A DNA stretch of 5,719 bases from Cyanobacteria bacterium UBA5018 (GTDB taxonomy: Bacteria; Cyanobacteriota; Cyanobacteriia; PCC-6307; Cyanobiaceae): positions 1 through 5,719 of the forward strand of contig DGYA01000011.1 of the NCBI GenBank assembly GCA_002396505.1, read 5' to 3'. Below the pieces are notes generated by a model. The model was not told the origin of the DNA, did not search any database, and saw only the letters and a list, made by a program, of their open reading frames with translations. Both the position numbers and the translations under genes were made by a program. Of the stretch, positions 1-5,031 are shown piece after piece (position 1 is the first letter of the stretch; every line of letters starts with the position of its first letter).

Positions 1-73
1 ACCAGTTTTCCCTGTCGCCTGACACAGTTCGCTGGAGAAGGCCGACAACCAACGCGCCAGCAGCCGCTGGCTG

Positions 74-1474
74 GTGGATGGGGCCGAACGCTTCAACCAG
101 CGGCGCGAGCGGGGCAACGACGGCCGCCGCATTGAGGTGGTGGTGCGGCCGATCCCCTCGGGCCTGGCGGCCCAGATGCTGGTGGCCGGCAGCTATCGAC
201 CCGCCGGCTACTCACCAGCCAGCCAACAGTGGCTGGAGCTGCTGCGCCACGACGGCATCGCGCCGACGCTGCTGCAGCCATCGCTGGTGGGCAACCGCTC
301 GGTGATCGCCTTGCGCGGCGCAGCCTGGAAGCAGACCGGCGGCGGACAGTTGGCTTTCGGGCCGGTGATGGAGCGAACCCTGGCGGGTCAGCTGCGCATG
401 GGCACCTGCAATCCCTACCTGTGCTCCCCCGGCCTGGATTTCATGCACACGCTGCTGTGGACCACGGCCGGCCATGCGGGCAATGGCGGAGCGCTGCAGG
501 CGGCGGAGCTGGAGCGGGGCTCGATTCAGCGATCCCTGGAACTGTTCCAGCAACGGGTGAGCAGGATCGACCCCACCTACATCGAGCAGATCGAGATCTG
601 GAAGCGCCGGCCCGAGGCCCTCGATGCGATGGTGATGGCGGAGCAGAGCTACCGGCAACTGCGCCGGGAACCTGGCTTTGAGGATCTGTTAGCGGTTCCC
701 TTCGGCGCCGACCAGGGCTCACCGCTGGTGGCCTTGCCATGGACCACGGGGCCGGAGCGGCAGGCGCTGGAGCGCTTCGCCCGCTTCATGACCTCAGCGC
801 CTCTGCAGACCCTGGCCCGCAACCAGGACTTCGGCCAACCCAGCCCAGTGCCAGCCACAGCTCGCCCGCCCCGCGCCGATGGGGAGCTGCTGAGCAAGGT
901 GCAGCGGCTCTGGAAGCAGCGCAAGGATGGCGGCCGCACGGTTTACCTGCAGCTGCTGGTAGATGTGAGCGGCTCGATGAACGAGAACGACCGCCTCTCC
1001 CAGCTCAAGCGGGCCCTGATTGTGGCCAGCGGGGCGATCAACAGCGGCAACCAGGTGGGGCTGATCAGCTTCAGCGACAAACCGACGCGGCTGATGCCCC
1101 TGCAGCCCTACGACGCCAGCAGCCGAGCGCGATTGCTGGCCACGGTGCAGGGGCTGCAGGCCAATGGCACCACCGCCCTTTACGACGGCTTGGCCGTGGC
1201 GTTGCACGATCTGATGCAGGCACGCCGCCGCGATCCGAACGGTCGCTTCCATCTGCTGGTGCTCAGCGACGGCATGGCCACCAGGGGGCTGAACCTGGGG
1301 GATCTCAGGAGCGTGATCGAAAACAGCGACGTCACCATCACCCCGATTGCCTATGGCGACGTGAACGACGGAGAGCTGCGCGACATCGCCGCCATCCGCG
1401 AGAGCGCGGTGTACCGGGGCGATCCAAAACTCATCCTGCCGCTGATCAACGACCTGTTCCAGACCGCCCTTTGA
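74..1474 (+). CDS. Solute-binding-like domain fused to VWA domain, 5' end broken or incomplete
   Basis: This is probably an exported or lipid-anchored protein that binds a ligand through a periplasmic-binding-protein-like N-terminal half and a divalent metal through a C-terminal VWA domain. Residues 1 to about 255 resemble type 2 solute-binding domains. Residues about 290-466 are the VWA domain: the MIDAS motif DVSGSM supplies D297, S299 and S301, the NGTT loop supplies T366/T367, and LSDG supplies D399, so the metal site looks complete. The GTG at 74 is the first standard start but is unlikely to be the true one. The same frame stays open back to a TGA at 20-22 and encodes SSLEKADNQRASSRWLV, which reads as a natural continuation of the fold, and no signal peptide is visible. 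The gene is therefore either frame-broken near 20-26 or uses an unusual start. The next gene follows after 23 bases. The domain calls are fairly sure; the ligand is unknown. Confidence 0.8.
   Translation: MDGAERFNQRRERGNDGRRIEVVVRPIPSGLAAQMLVAGSYRPAGYSPASQQWLELLRHDGIAPTLLQPSLVGNRSVIALRGAAWKQTGGGQLAFGPVMERTLAGQLRMGTCNPYLCSPGLDFMHTLLWTTAGHAGNGGALQAAELERGSIQRSLELFQQRVSRIDPTYIEQIEIWKRRPEALDAMVMAEQSYRQLRREPGFEDLLAVPFGADQGSPLVALPWTTGPERQALERFARFMTSAPLQTLARNQDFGQPSPVPATARPPRADGELLSKVQRLWKQRKDGGRTVYLQLLVDVSGSMNENDRLSQLKRALIVASGAINSGNQVGLISFSDKPTRLMPLQPYDASSRARLLATVQGLQANGTTALYDGLAVALHDLMQARRRDPNGRFHLLVLSDGMATRGLNLGDLRSVIENSDVTITPIAYGDVNDGELRDIAAIRESAVYRGDPKLILPLINDLFQTAL
1301..1324 (+). repeat. 24-base segment repeated in-frame at 4380-4403
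   Basis: This stretch of the VWA gene matches 4380-4403 of the TIGR04222-like gene at 23 of 24 positions; the only mismatch is G1313 against C4392. Both copies sit in the same codon phase and encode DLRSVIEN (residues 410-417) and DLRSLIEN (residues 431-438). The surrounding sequences are not similar. The cause is unknown: convergence on a common helix with the same codon choices, or a short gene-conversion patch. Confidence 0.6.
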
Positions 1475-1497
1475 TCGCAAGGACACCAACCAACACC

Positions 1498-1881
1498 ATG
1501 GCGCCAATCCTCTCTCCCCTGGCCAGCCGACTGCTGCTTGGAAGCTGGCTCAGCCAGTTGCTGCTGGCTGGCCTGATCGCACTGGTGGCGCCGATTCCGG
1601 TGCGGCCCCTGGTGATTGAACGGCGATTCTGCAGCGAAAGCCAGCGGAACGCCATGTTGGCTCGCTATCAGACGCTAGTGCTGCGTGACAGGCTCGGAAT
1701 CGAACGATTTCGGCCGGTAATTTTCTATAGCGTATTCGGCAAACAGCAAAGCGATGGGCTGCCCGCCGCCAGCGCCCTGGGCCTGGCCAGCACGGCGGGA
1801 GATGGGAACCGCCAGGAGGAGGCGCAGCTGCAGGACAATCACCCCACGGCTCTGGTGCTGCGCTGTCAGCAGGCGCCGTGA
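1498..1881 (+). CDS. Hypothetical 127-residue protein with N-terminal membrane segment
   Basis: I do not recognise this family. The 127-residue product begins with MAPILSPLASRLLLGSW and has one hydrophobic stretch at about residues 11-31 (LLLGSWLSQLLLAGLIALVAP), so it is probably a signal anchor or uncleaved signal peptide with the rest outside the membrane. The remaining 95 residues are soluble-looking and contain only two cysteines, C45 (ERRFC) and C123 (LRCQQAP), which could pair outside the cytoplasm. The middle is rich in Gly, Ala and Gln. The ATG at 1498 lies 23 bases after the VWA stop, with an AAGGA at 1479-1483, 14 bases before the start and rather far away. Co-transcription with the VWA gene is likely. 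The frame is also open upstream within the VWA gene, but that part is a shadow. Confidence 0.65.
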   Translation: MAPILSPLASRLLLGSWLSQLLLAGLIALVAPIPVRPLVIERRFCSESQRNAMLARYQTLVLRDRLGIERFRPVIFYSVFGKQQSDGLPAASALGLASTAGDGNRQEEAQLQDNHPTALVLRCQQAP

Positions 1882-1903
1882 AGCCCTGCACAGAGGCTGA
1901 CAG
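1863..1903. repeat. 8-bp inverted repeat at the end of the 127-residue gene
   Basis: CTGTCAGC at 1863-1870 and GCTGACAG at 1896-1903 are perfect reverse complements separated by 25 bases. The left arm is inside the last codons of the upstream gene and the right arm is in the convergent gap. No T-tract follows, so it is not a classical intrinsic terminator. It may still act as a bidirectional 3' stem. Confidence 0.4.
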
Positions 1904-1906
1904 GGA

Positions 1907-1919
1907 GGCTTGAAAAGCC
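1907..1919. terminator. Small GGCTT/AAGCC hairpin in the convergent gap, possible weak terminator
   Basis: GGCTT (1907-1911), a three-base loop GAA and AAGCC (1915-1919) form a perfect 5-bp stem, 26 bases after the stop of the 127-residue gene and about 70 bases from the stop of the opposite-strand gene. No U-tract is present on either strand, so the terminator call rests on position and stem only. Confidence 0.25.
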
Positions 1920-1988
1920 GCTGCCGGAACGGTGCGTCAATGGACGCCCATGGTTTCCACCTGCCATTCAGCAATGAGCAATTTATCG

Positions 1989-2969
1989 TCAATCGGTGAA
2001 CAGAATCTTCAGCTCATTGCGCCAATTCTGATCGGGGGCCGGCAGGAACGGGCGCGCCACGGTCCACATCCGCTCGAAGTCGTTCAGCAGGGTGCCGGTG
2101 AGCAGCGCGTCGCTGGCGCGCAGATCGAGCTCCAGCTGGAAGGTATGGATCGCCAGGGCACCGTGCAGGAACGGCGCCGCCAGCAGCGTGGAACCGGCGC
2201 GATACAGGGAAAGCGAAGGCAGGGTGTCGTATCGCCGGATCTCCAGATTGGTGGGATTGCGGTTGGCGCGGATCGTGGCCTCCAGGATTTCCAGGTTGGC
2301 GATCACGCTGCCCTGGATGGCGAAATCCTCCGCCAACGGCTCGGCCGCATAGCGTTTCAACACCTCTTCCCGCAGTCCGGCGGCCACGGAATAGGGCCAG
2401 GCCAGCAGGATGCGCACCCGCACCCCGGCCTCCAGGCAGCGGCTGAGGTGGGCGCGGTAGTGCTCCAGGTTGGGCGCGAAGGTCTGCAGGATGGCCACCT
2501 CCTGCTGGCCGTACTGCTGGCCTTCTTCCTGGGTTTCCTCCTGGGCTTGCTCCTGGTTGTGCAACAGCCGCTCTAGAGCATCGGCGAAGGTATCGGTGGG
2601 AAAAGCGGCGTGGATTCGGCTGAGGCCAAAACGGGACAAGCCCGGCTCGCTCTGCTGATATTGCTGCGCCAGGAAACGCTGCAATTGCGGAAGTTTGTAG
2701 CCCTTGCCGCTGATATTGAACTTGCGGTAGATGGTGCGCAGGCGCTGGGTGAAAGCCTCCTCTTCGATCGGCCCCTGACGGCGCTGATAGGCCTCCAGGA
2801 GCTGCTGCTTGCTCTGGCCGGGCTCCTCCCTCAGGCAGAGAATCACCTCCAACTCATGGGGGGTGAGGGCCTGCTCTTGGCGCTCGCCCAGGGCCTGCAG
2901 GAATGCTATCCAGCTCATCGCTGCAGACGGATTGGCGGGGGATGGGGATGTTGGCGCCAGCGTAATCAT
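1989..2969 (-). CDS. Winged-helix-like plus degenerate PLD-like domain protein, probable sensor or regulator
   Basis: This 326-residue soluble protein has three parts. Residues about 35-104 (from LTPHELEVILCL to IYRKFNISGKGYKLPQL) look like a helix-turn-helix domain that I associate with cyanobacterial regulatory proteins. Residues about 138-157 are a Gln/Glu-rich linker. Residues about 158-312 resemble the PLD-like domain of sensory proteins: VRVRILLAWP, then LEIRRYDTLPSLSLYR, then a single H269 in FLHGALAI, then FERMWTVARPFLP. The catalytic HxK motif of true phospholipase D enzymes is absent, so a ligand-sensing or scaffold role is more likely than catalysis. The ATG at 2969 has an AAGGGG only 3 bases upstream. 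The ATG at 2918 (MSWIAFLQALGE) is a serious alternative, because the first 17 residues are Pro/Ser/Ala-rich and extra to the fold. It is divergent from the 3090 gene, which it could regulate. The family assignment comes from motif memory. Confidence 0.8.
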   Translation of the reverse strand: MITLAPTSPSPANPSAAMSWIAFLQALGERQEQALTPHELEVILCLREEPGQSKQQLLEAYQRRQGPIEEEAFTQRLRTIYRKFNISGKGYKLPQLQRFLAQQYQQSEPGLSRFGLSRIHAAFPTDTFADALERLLHNQEQAQEETQEEGQQYGQQEVAILQTFAPNLEHYRAHLSRCLEAGVRVRILLAWPYSVAAGLREEVLKRYAAEPLAEDFAIQGSVIANLEILEATIRANRNPTNLEIRRYDTLPSLSLYRAGSTLLAAPFLHGALAIHTFQLELDLRASDALLTGTLLNDFERMWTVARPFLPAPDQNWRNELKILFTD

Positions 2970-2976
2970 ATGCCCC

Positions 2977-3006
2977 TTAGGGCAGCAGGGTGGCGGATTC
3001 CAGCAT
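2977..3006 (-). CDS. 9-codon micro-ORF (MLESATLLP), possible leader peptide
   Basis: On the minus strand an ATG at 3006-3004 opens a 9-codon frame reading MLESATLLP and ends in TAA at 2979-2977, seven bases before the ATG at 2969 of the downstream gene. It is preceded by AAAGGAG with a 7-base spacer, the best ribosome site I saw in this window, while the downstream gene has only a cramped AAGGGG. The frames differ, so this is not an N-terminal extension. It could be a leader peptide that couples or limits translation of the regulator-like gene. The short length means chance is possible, and there is no run of a single amino acid that would suggest classical attenuation. Confidence 0.4.
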   Translation of the reverse strand: MLESATLLP

Positions 3007-3013
3007 CTTACAT

Positions 3014-3020
3014 CTCCTTT
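3014..3020 (-). promoter_or_regulatory. Strong Shine-Dalgarno site AAAGGAG before the micro-ORF
   Basis: The minus strand reads AAAGGAG across 3020-3014, seven bases from the ATG at 3006. The next ATG in the gene frame is 37 bases further on, too far to be served directly. It therefore favours initiation at the micro-ORF. Confidence 0.5.
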
Positions 3021-3032
3021 TATCTGGCCATG

Positions 3033-3067
3033 ATTGACAGATTTGCAGGCCGGCAGATACTGTCAAT
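3033..3067. promoter_or_regulatory. Inverted repeat ATTGACAG-N19-CTGTCAAT, candidate operator
   Basis: The arms at 3033-3040 and 3060-3067 are perfect 8-base reverse complements with 19 bases between them, about 27 bp centre to centre. The left arm covers the TTGACA -35 box and the right arm abuts the -10 box of the promoter for the 3090 gene, so a dimer bound here would block polymerase. It lies in the divergent space next to a helix-turn-helix-like gene. The binding protein is not known. Confidence 0.45.
3034..3061 (+). promoter_or_regulatory. Sigma70-like promoter for the TIGR04222-like gene
   Basis: A perfect TTGACA (3034-3039) is followed by a 16-base spacer and GATACT (3056-3061), which matches TATAAT at four of six positions. 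Transcription would start near 3068, leaving a leader of roughly 20 bases before the GTG at 3090. I saw no equally good promoter on the opposite strand. Confidence 0.5.
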
Positions 3068-3089
3068 GGCAACAGATGAATAAGGTTCC

Positions 3090-4439
3090 GTGCTGGAGCA
3101 ACAGAAGCAGCTCTATCAACAGATCTGCGCTTATGAACTGGATGATCCCAGCCATGAGATCGGCTTTCTCGACCATCTGATCCGTGCCAACGGCTGGAGC
3201 CGGCCGTTTGGCCTGCGCGCGATCGAGGAGTACCGGAAGTTCGTCTTCCTGGCCCTGGTGGCGGACCATCAAGTCACGCCGTCCGACCAGGTGGATCAGG
3301 TGTGGCATCTGCATCTGCTGTTCAGCGAGGCCTACTGGAACGACTTCTGCCCGCGGGTGCTCGGGCGTCCGCTGCACCATCACCCCGCCAAGGGCGGCCA
3401 AGCAGAACGAGATCGATTCCACGAGCTGTACCGCGCCACGATCCGCAGCTACCGGCAGCACTTCGGCGAGCCCCCCGCGGATCTGTGGCCGCCGGTGGAT
3501 GTGCGCTTCGGCCGCGACCTGCAGATGCAGCGCGGCCGGATCCGCCGACCGTTGCGGTCCTGGCGTCTATGGCGCTGGTCTGTGCCGATGGGCGGGCTGC
3601 TGATCGGCTTGGGGGTGATCGGCAGTGCGCTCGCCTCGGCGGCCGCGGGGACCAGCTCCGATCCACCCCCAGAGAGCGGCGACTTTCTGCTGGACGTGGT
3701 GATCTGCCTGATCGTCTTCGCCAGCAGCCTGATGCTGGGATTTTTGGTCTCTTCCTGGCTCCTGCGTCCGCTGCTGCTCCAGCCAAGCAGCCTCTCTGCC
3801 ATACCGCAGCTGGACGATGAGCACCTGGCCTATCTCTCCGCTGGGCCCACCCGAGTGCTTGAGCTGGGCCTGGCTTCGCTGGTGCAACAAGGGGTTTTGA
3901 GACCCAATCCCAGCACTCGCCAGCTGGTGCTGATCGGGCGAATTGATGAGACCATGCCGGGAATTGCCCAGCAGATGCTCACGGTCTATCGCCAGCTAGC
4001 GCCCTATGGTCAAACAGAGGTTGCTTATACCGATATCGCAACACGCAGTCGCTACGACTTCAAGTCGCGACGGGAATTTTTGCAGTCCCACGAGTTGTTG
4101 CTGAAGGGTCTGGCTGAGGCGATTGCCCAATTGGAGATACCATTGGTGATGATTTTTATTCCAATCTACTTGTTGTCGGTGCAGAATAATCCGCATTTTC
4201 TGGGCCTCATGCTTCCACCCTGCTTCCTGGGATTCTGGCTGGGCGTCAAGCAGCCGAGTGGCCGTACCCTCTGGGGCGATGCTGTGCTGCACCATTATCA
4301 CAGCGCCTCCACGCAAGCGCATCCTCTGCAACGGATTGCCCTGCTGGGTCCCAAGGCGATGACGGGCGGACGGCTAGATGATCTCAGGAGCCTGATCGAA
4401 AACGTTGAGGCGGATAGCGCTGCCGCCTGCGGGTGCTGA
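3090..4439 (+). CDS. GRPD-like N-terminal domain plus TIGR04222-type membrane protein
   Basis: The function is unknown. Residues about 1-135 are a soluble domain with conserved blocks DHLIRANGWSRPF, EEYRKFVFLAL, DQVWHLHLLFSEAYWNDFC and LGRPLHHHPAKGG, typical of the glycine-rich-domain-containing (GRPD-like) family. The rest matches my memory of TIGR04222 membrane proteins: hydrophobic segments at about 163-187, 199-227 and a hairpin at 350-386, with a soluble stretch at 230-345 (DDEHLAYLSAGPTRVLELGLASLVQQGVL). In that family the C-terminus is often a long Gly/Cys-rich tail; here it is reduced to SAAACGC. The GTG at 3090 is the first start after an in-frame TAA at 3081-3083 and has an AAGG 4 bases upstream. 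Its promoter lies in the divergent region shared with the winged-helix-like gene. Histidine pairs in WHLHL and LHHHP suggest metal binding, but that is inference. Confidence 0.85.
   Translation: MLEQQKQLYQQICAYELDDPSHEIGFLDHLIRANGWSRPFGLRAIEEYRKFVFLALVADHQVTPSDQVDQVWHLHLLFSEAYWNDFCPRVLGRPLHHHPAKGGQAERDRFHELYRATIRSYRQHFGEPPADLWPPVDVRFGRDLQMQRGRIRRPLRSWRLWRWSVPMGGLLIGLGVIGSALASAAAGTSSDPPPESGDFLLDVVICLIVFASSLMLGFLVSSWLLRPLLLQPSSLSAIPQLDDEHLAYLSAGPTRVLELGLASLVQQGVLRPNPSTRQLVLIGRIDETMPGIAQQMLTVYRQLAPYGQTEVAYTDIATRSRYDFKSRREFLQSHELLLKGLAEAIAQLEIPLVMIFIPIYLLSVQNNPHFLGLMLPPCFLGFWLGVKQPSGRTLWGDAVLHHYHSASTQAHPLQRIALLGPKAMTGGRLDDLRSLIENVEADSAAACGC
4380..4403 (+). repeat. Second copy of the 24-base in-frame segment
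   Basis: This copy matches 1301-1324 at 23 of 24 bases and encodes DLRSLIEN at residues 431-438, just before the acidic and Cys-containing end of this membrane protein. It falls beyond the membrane part, where the family tail normally begins. Confidence 0.6.
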
Positions 4440-4566
4440 AGGCTCGCCCTCGGGCTACCGGCGCCCCGCCCCATAGAGCCGACAAGTTGTTTGGCTACTG
4501 ACCCGAGCGCTGGTGCGGCAGGAGGAATGACAGCTGGAACGCCGCCGCTACTTCTCCGAAGTTACC

Positions 4567-4650
4567 ATGGTCAAGAACTCCGAGCTAGAGGAGCCGTTTG
4601 ATCTCACCGATGGTGATCTTGCTGAGCAGGCTGCAGTAGTCATGAGCTGA
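4567..4650 (+). pseudogene. 27-codon micro-ORF or remnant, acidic
   Basis: An ATG at 4567 encodes a 27-residue acidic peptide beginning MVKNSELEEPFDLTDGDL and ending VVMS. The frame is open from 4531, after a TGA at 4528-4530, and the upstream residues QLERRRYFSEVT also look protein-like, so this may be the 3' remnant of a decayed gene. No ribosome site stands before the ATG; an AGGAGG at 4520-4525 serves a different frame and is too close to its ATG. I recognise no family. The segment ELEEPFDLTDGDLAEQA is loosely like a RiPP leader, but no Gly-Gly site or core follows. Confidence 0.25.
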
Positions 4651-4828
4651 AACGCACCAGCTCCTGCCTCAATCTATACGAATCCTCTCGGTCGCTGACT
4701 TGCACATTCAGCGATCAGCGTTAAAGATGCATCGATGATGCTGCACAATCGGCTTCCAGGCAGTTATCCCCTGACTGCTCCTGCTCACTCTTCAGAAAGG
4801 GCCACAGGACCTCCTGAGTTACCCCACT

Positions 4829-4864
4829 CGAAGGGGCGCTACCGCCTCCTCGTCCTACCCTTCG
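4829..4864. repeat. 7-bp inverted repeat CGAAGGG / CCCTTCG
   Basis: The arms at 4829-4835 and 4858-4864 are perfect reverse complements with a 22-base loop. The left arm overlaps a shorter competing stem, CCCC (4822-4825) with GGGG (4833-4836), so the two cannot form together. No T-tract directly follows. It lies just before the switch to AT-rich sequence. Confidence 0.3.
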
Positions 4865-4910
4865 TCCGCCATCAGCTAATGCTTGAGTATTAATCTTTAT
4901 CCTATTTTTT

Positions 4911-4940
4911 ATTTTATTTTATTTTATTTTATTTTATTTT
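4911..4940 (+). repeat. Perfect (ATTTT)6 pentanucleotide tandem repeat
   Basis: Six perfect ATTTT units run from 4911 to 4940, preceded by an imperfect unit at 4904-4910. The array ends 91 bases before the oxygenase ATG at 5032. Such arrays change length by slipped-strand mispairing; a change of 5 bases here would alter the spacing of any promoter spanning it rather than a reading frame. Confidence 0.9.
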
Positions 4941-5031
4941 TAGTTTGCCTTATTAGCTACTTTTGTCTTCTTTTTATTGTTTTTTACCTTTTCGGTATCT
5001 TTTTCAAAATGTTCTCAGCGCCTCCCCTATC

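Larger units (their letters stand above)
4440..5031. other. 592-base intergenic region with a composition change
   Basis: No convincing full-length gene, tRNA or rRNA is visible on either strand. The first 440 bases are moderately GC-rich and hold a degraded-looking micro-ORF and a possible stem pair. From about 4880 the sequence becomes AT-rich, and from about 4900 to 5010 the + strand is dominated by T, including a pentanucleotide tandem repeat. Short symmetric elements such as GCATC-GAT-GATGC (4729-4741) are present but carry no clear meaning. The promoter of the last gene is probably in the AT-rich part, but low complexity prevents choosing -35 and -10 boxes. Confidence 0.6.

Noticed and set aside
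739..1497. Long + strand open frame running into the 127-residue gene
   Set aside because: It lies over the VWA domain in another frame and its residues are low-complexity Gln/Ala/Arg/Pro, as expected of a shadow in GC-rich DNA; only the part from 1498 looks real.
794..1507. 237-residue minus-strand open frame opposite the VWA domain
   Set aside because: It is antisense to a gene with an intact MIDAS motif, and its translation shows no domain-like blocks.
1932..2576. 214-residue + strand frame opposite the winged-helix/PLD-like gene
   Set aside because: Its Gln/Gly/Arg-rich translation mirrors the antisense gene; the minus-strand reading has recognisable domain blocks.
2610..3083. 157-residue + strand frame crossing the divergent promoter
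   Set aside because: Most of it is antisense to the regulator-like gene and it runs through the promoter dyad; it ends just before the GTG at 3090.
3066..3083. Five-codon ORF (MATDE) before the 3090 gene, as a matching leader peptide
   Set aside because: The predicted transcription start near 3068 lies after its ATG, and no ribosome site precedes it.
4440..4510. GC-rich stem (GGCTC/GAGCC, CTCGGG/CCCGAG) as a terminator for the membrane-protein gene
   Set aside because: The stems are 5-6 bp with loops of 30 to 47 bases and no T-tract follows.
4820..4880. Integron attC-like recombination site
   Set aside because: The inverted repeat lacks the paired conserved core-site sequences of attC, and no integrase is present.
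4904..4940. The ATTTT array as a CRISPR or origin-type iteron
   Set aside because: The units are 5 bases with no spacers, and no DnaA-type boxes or replication gene are nearby.
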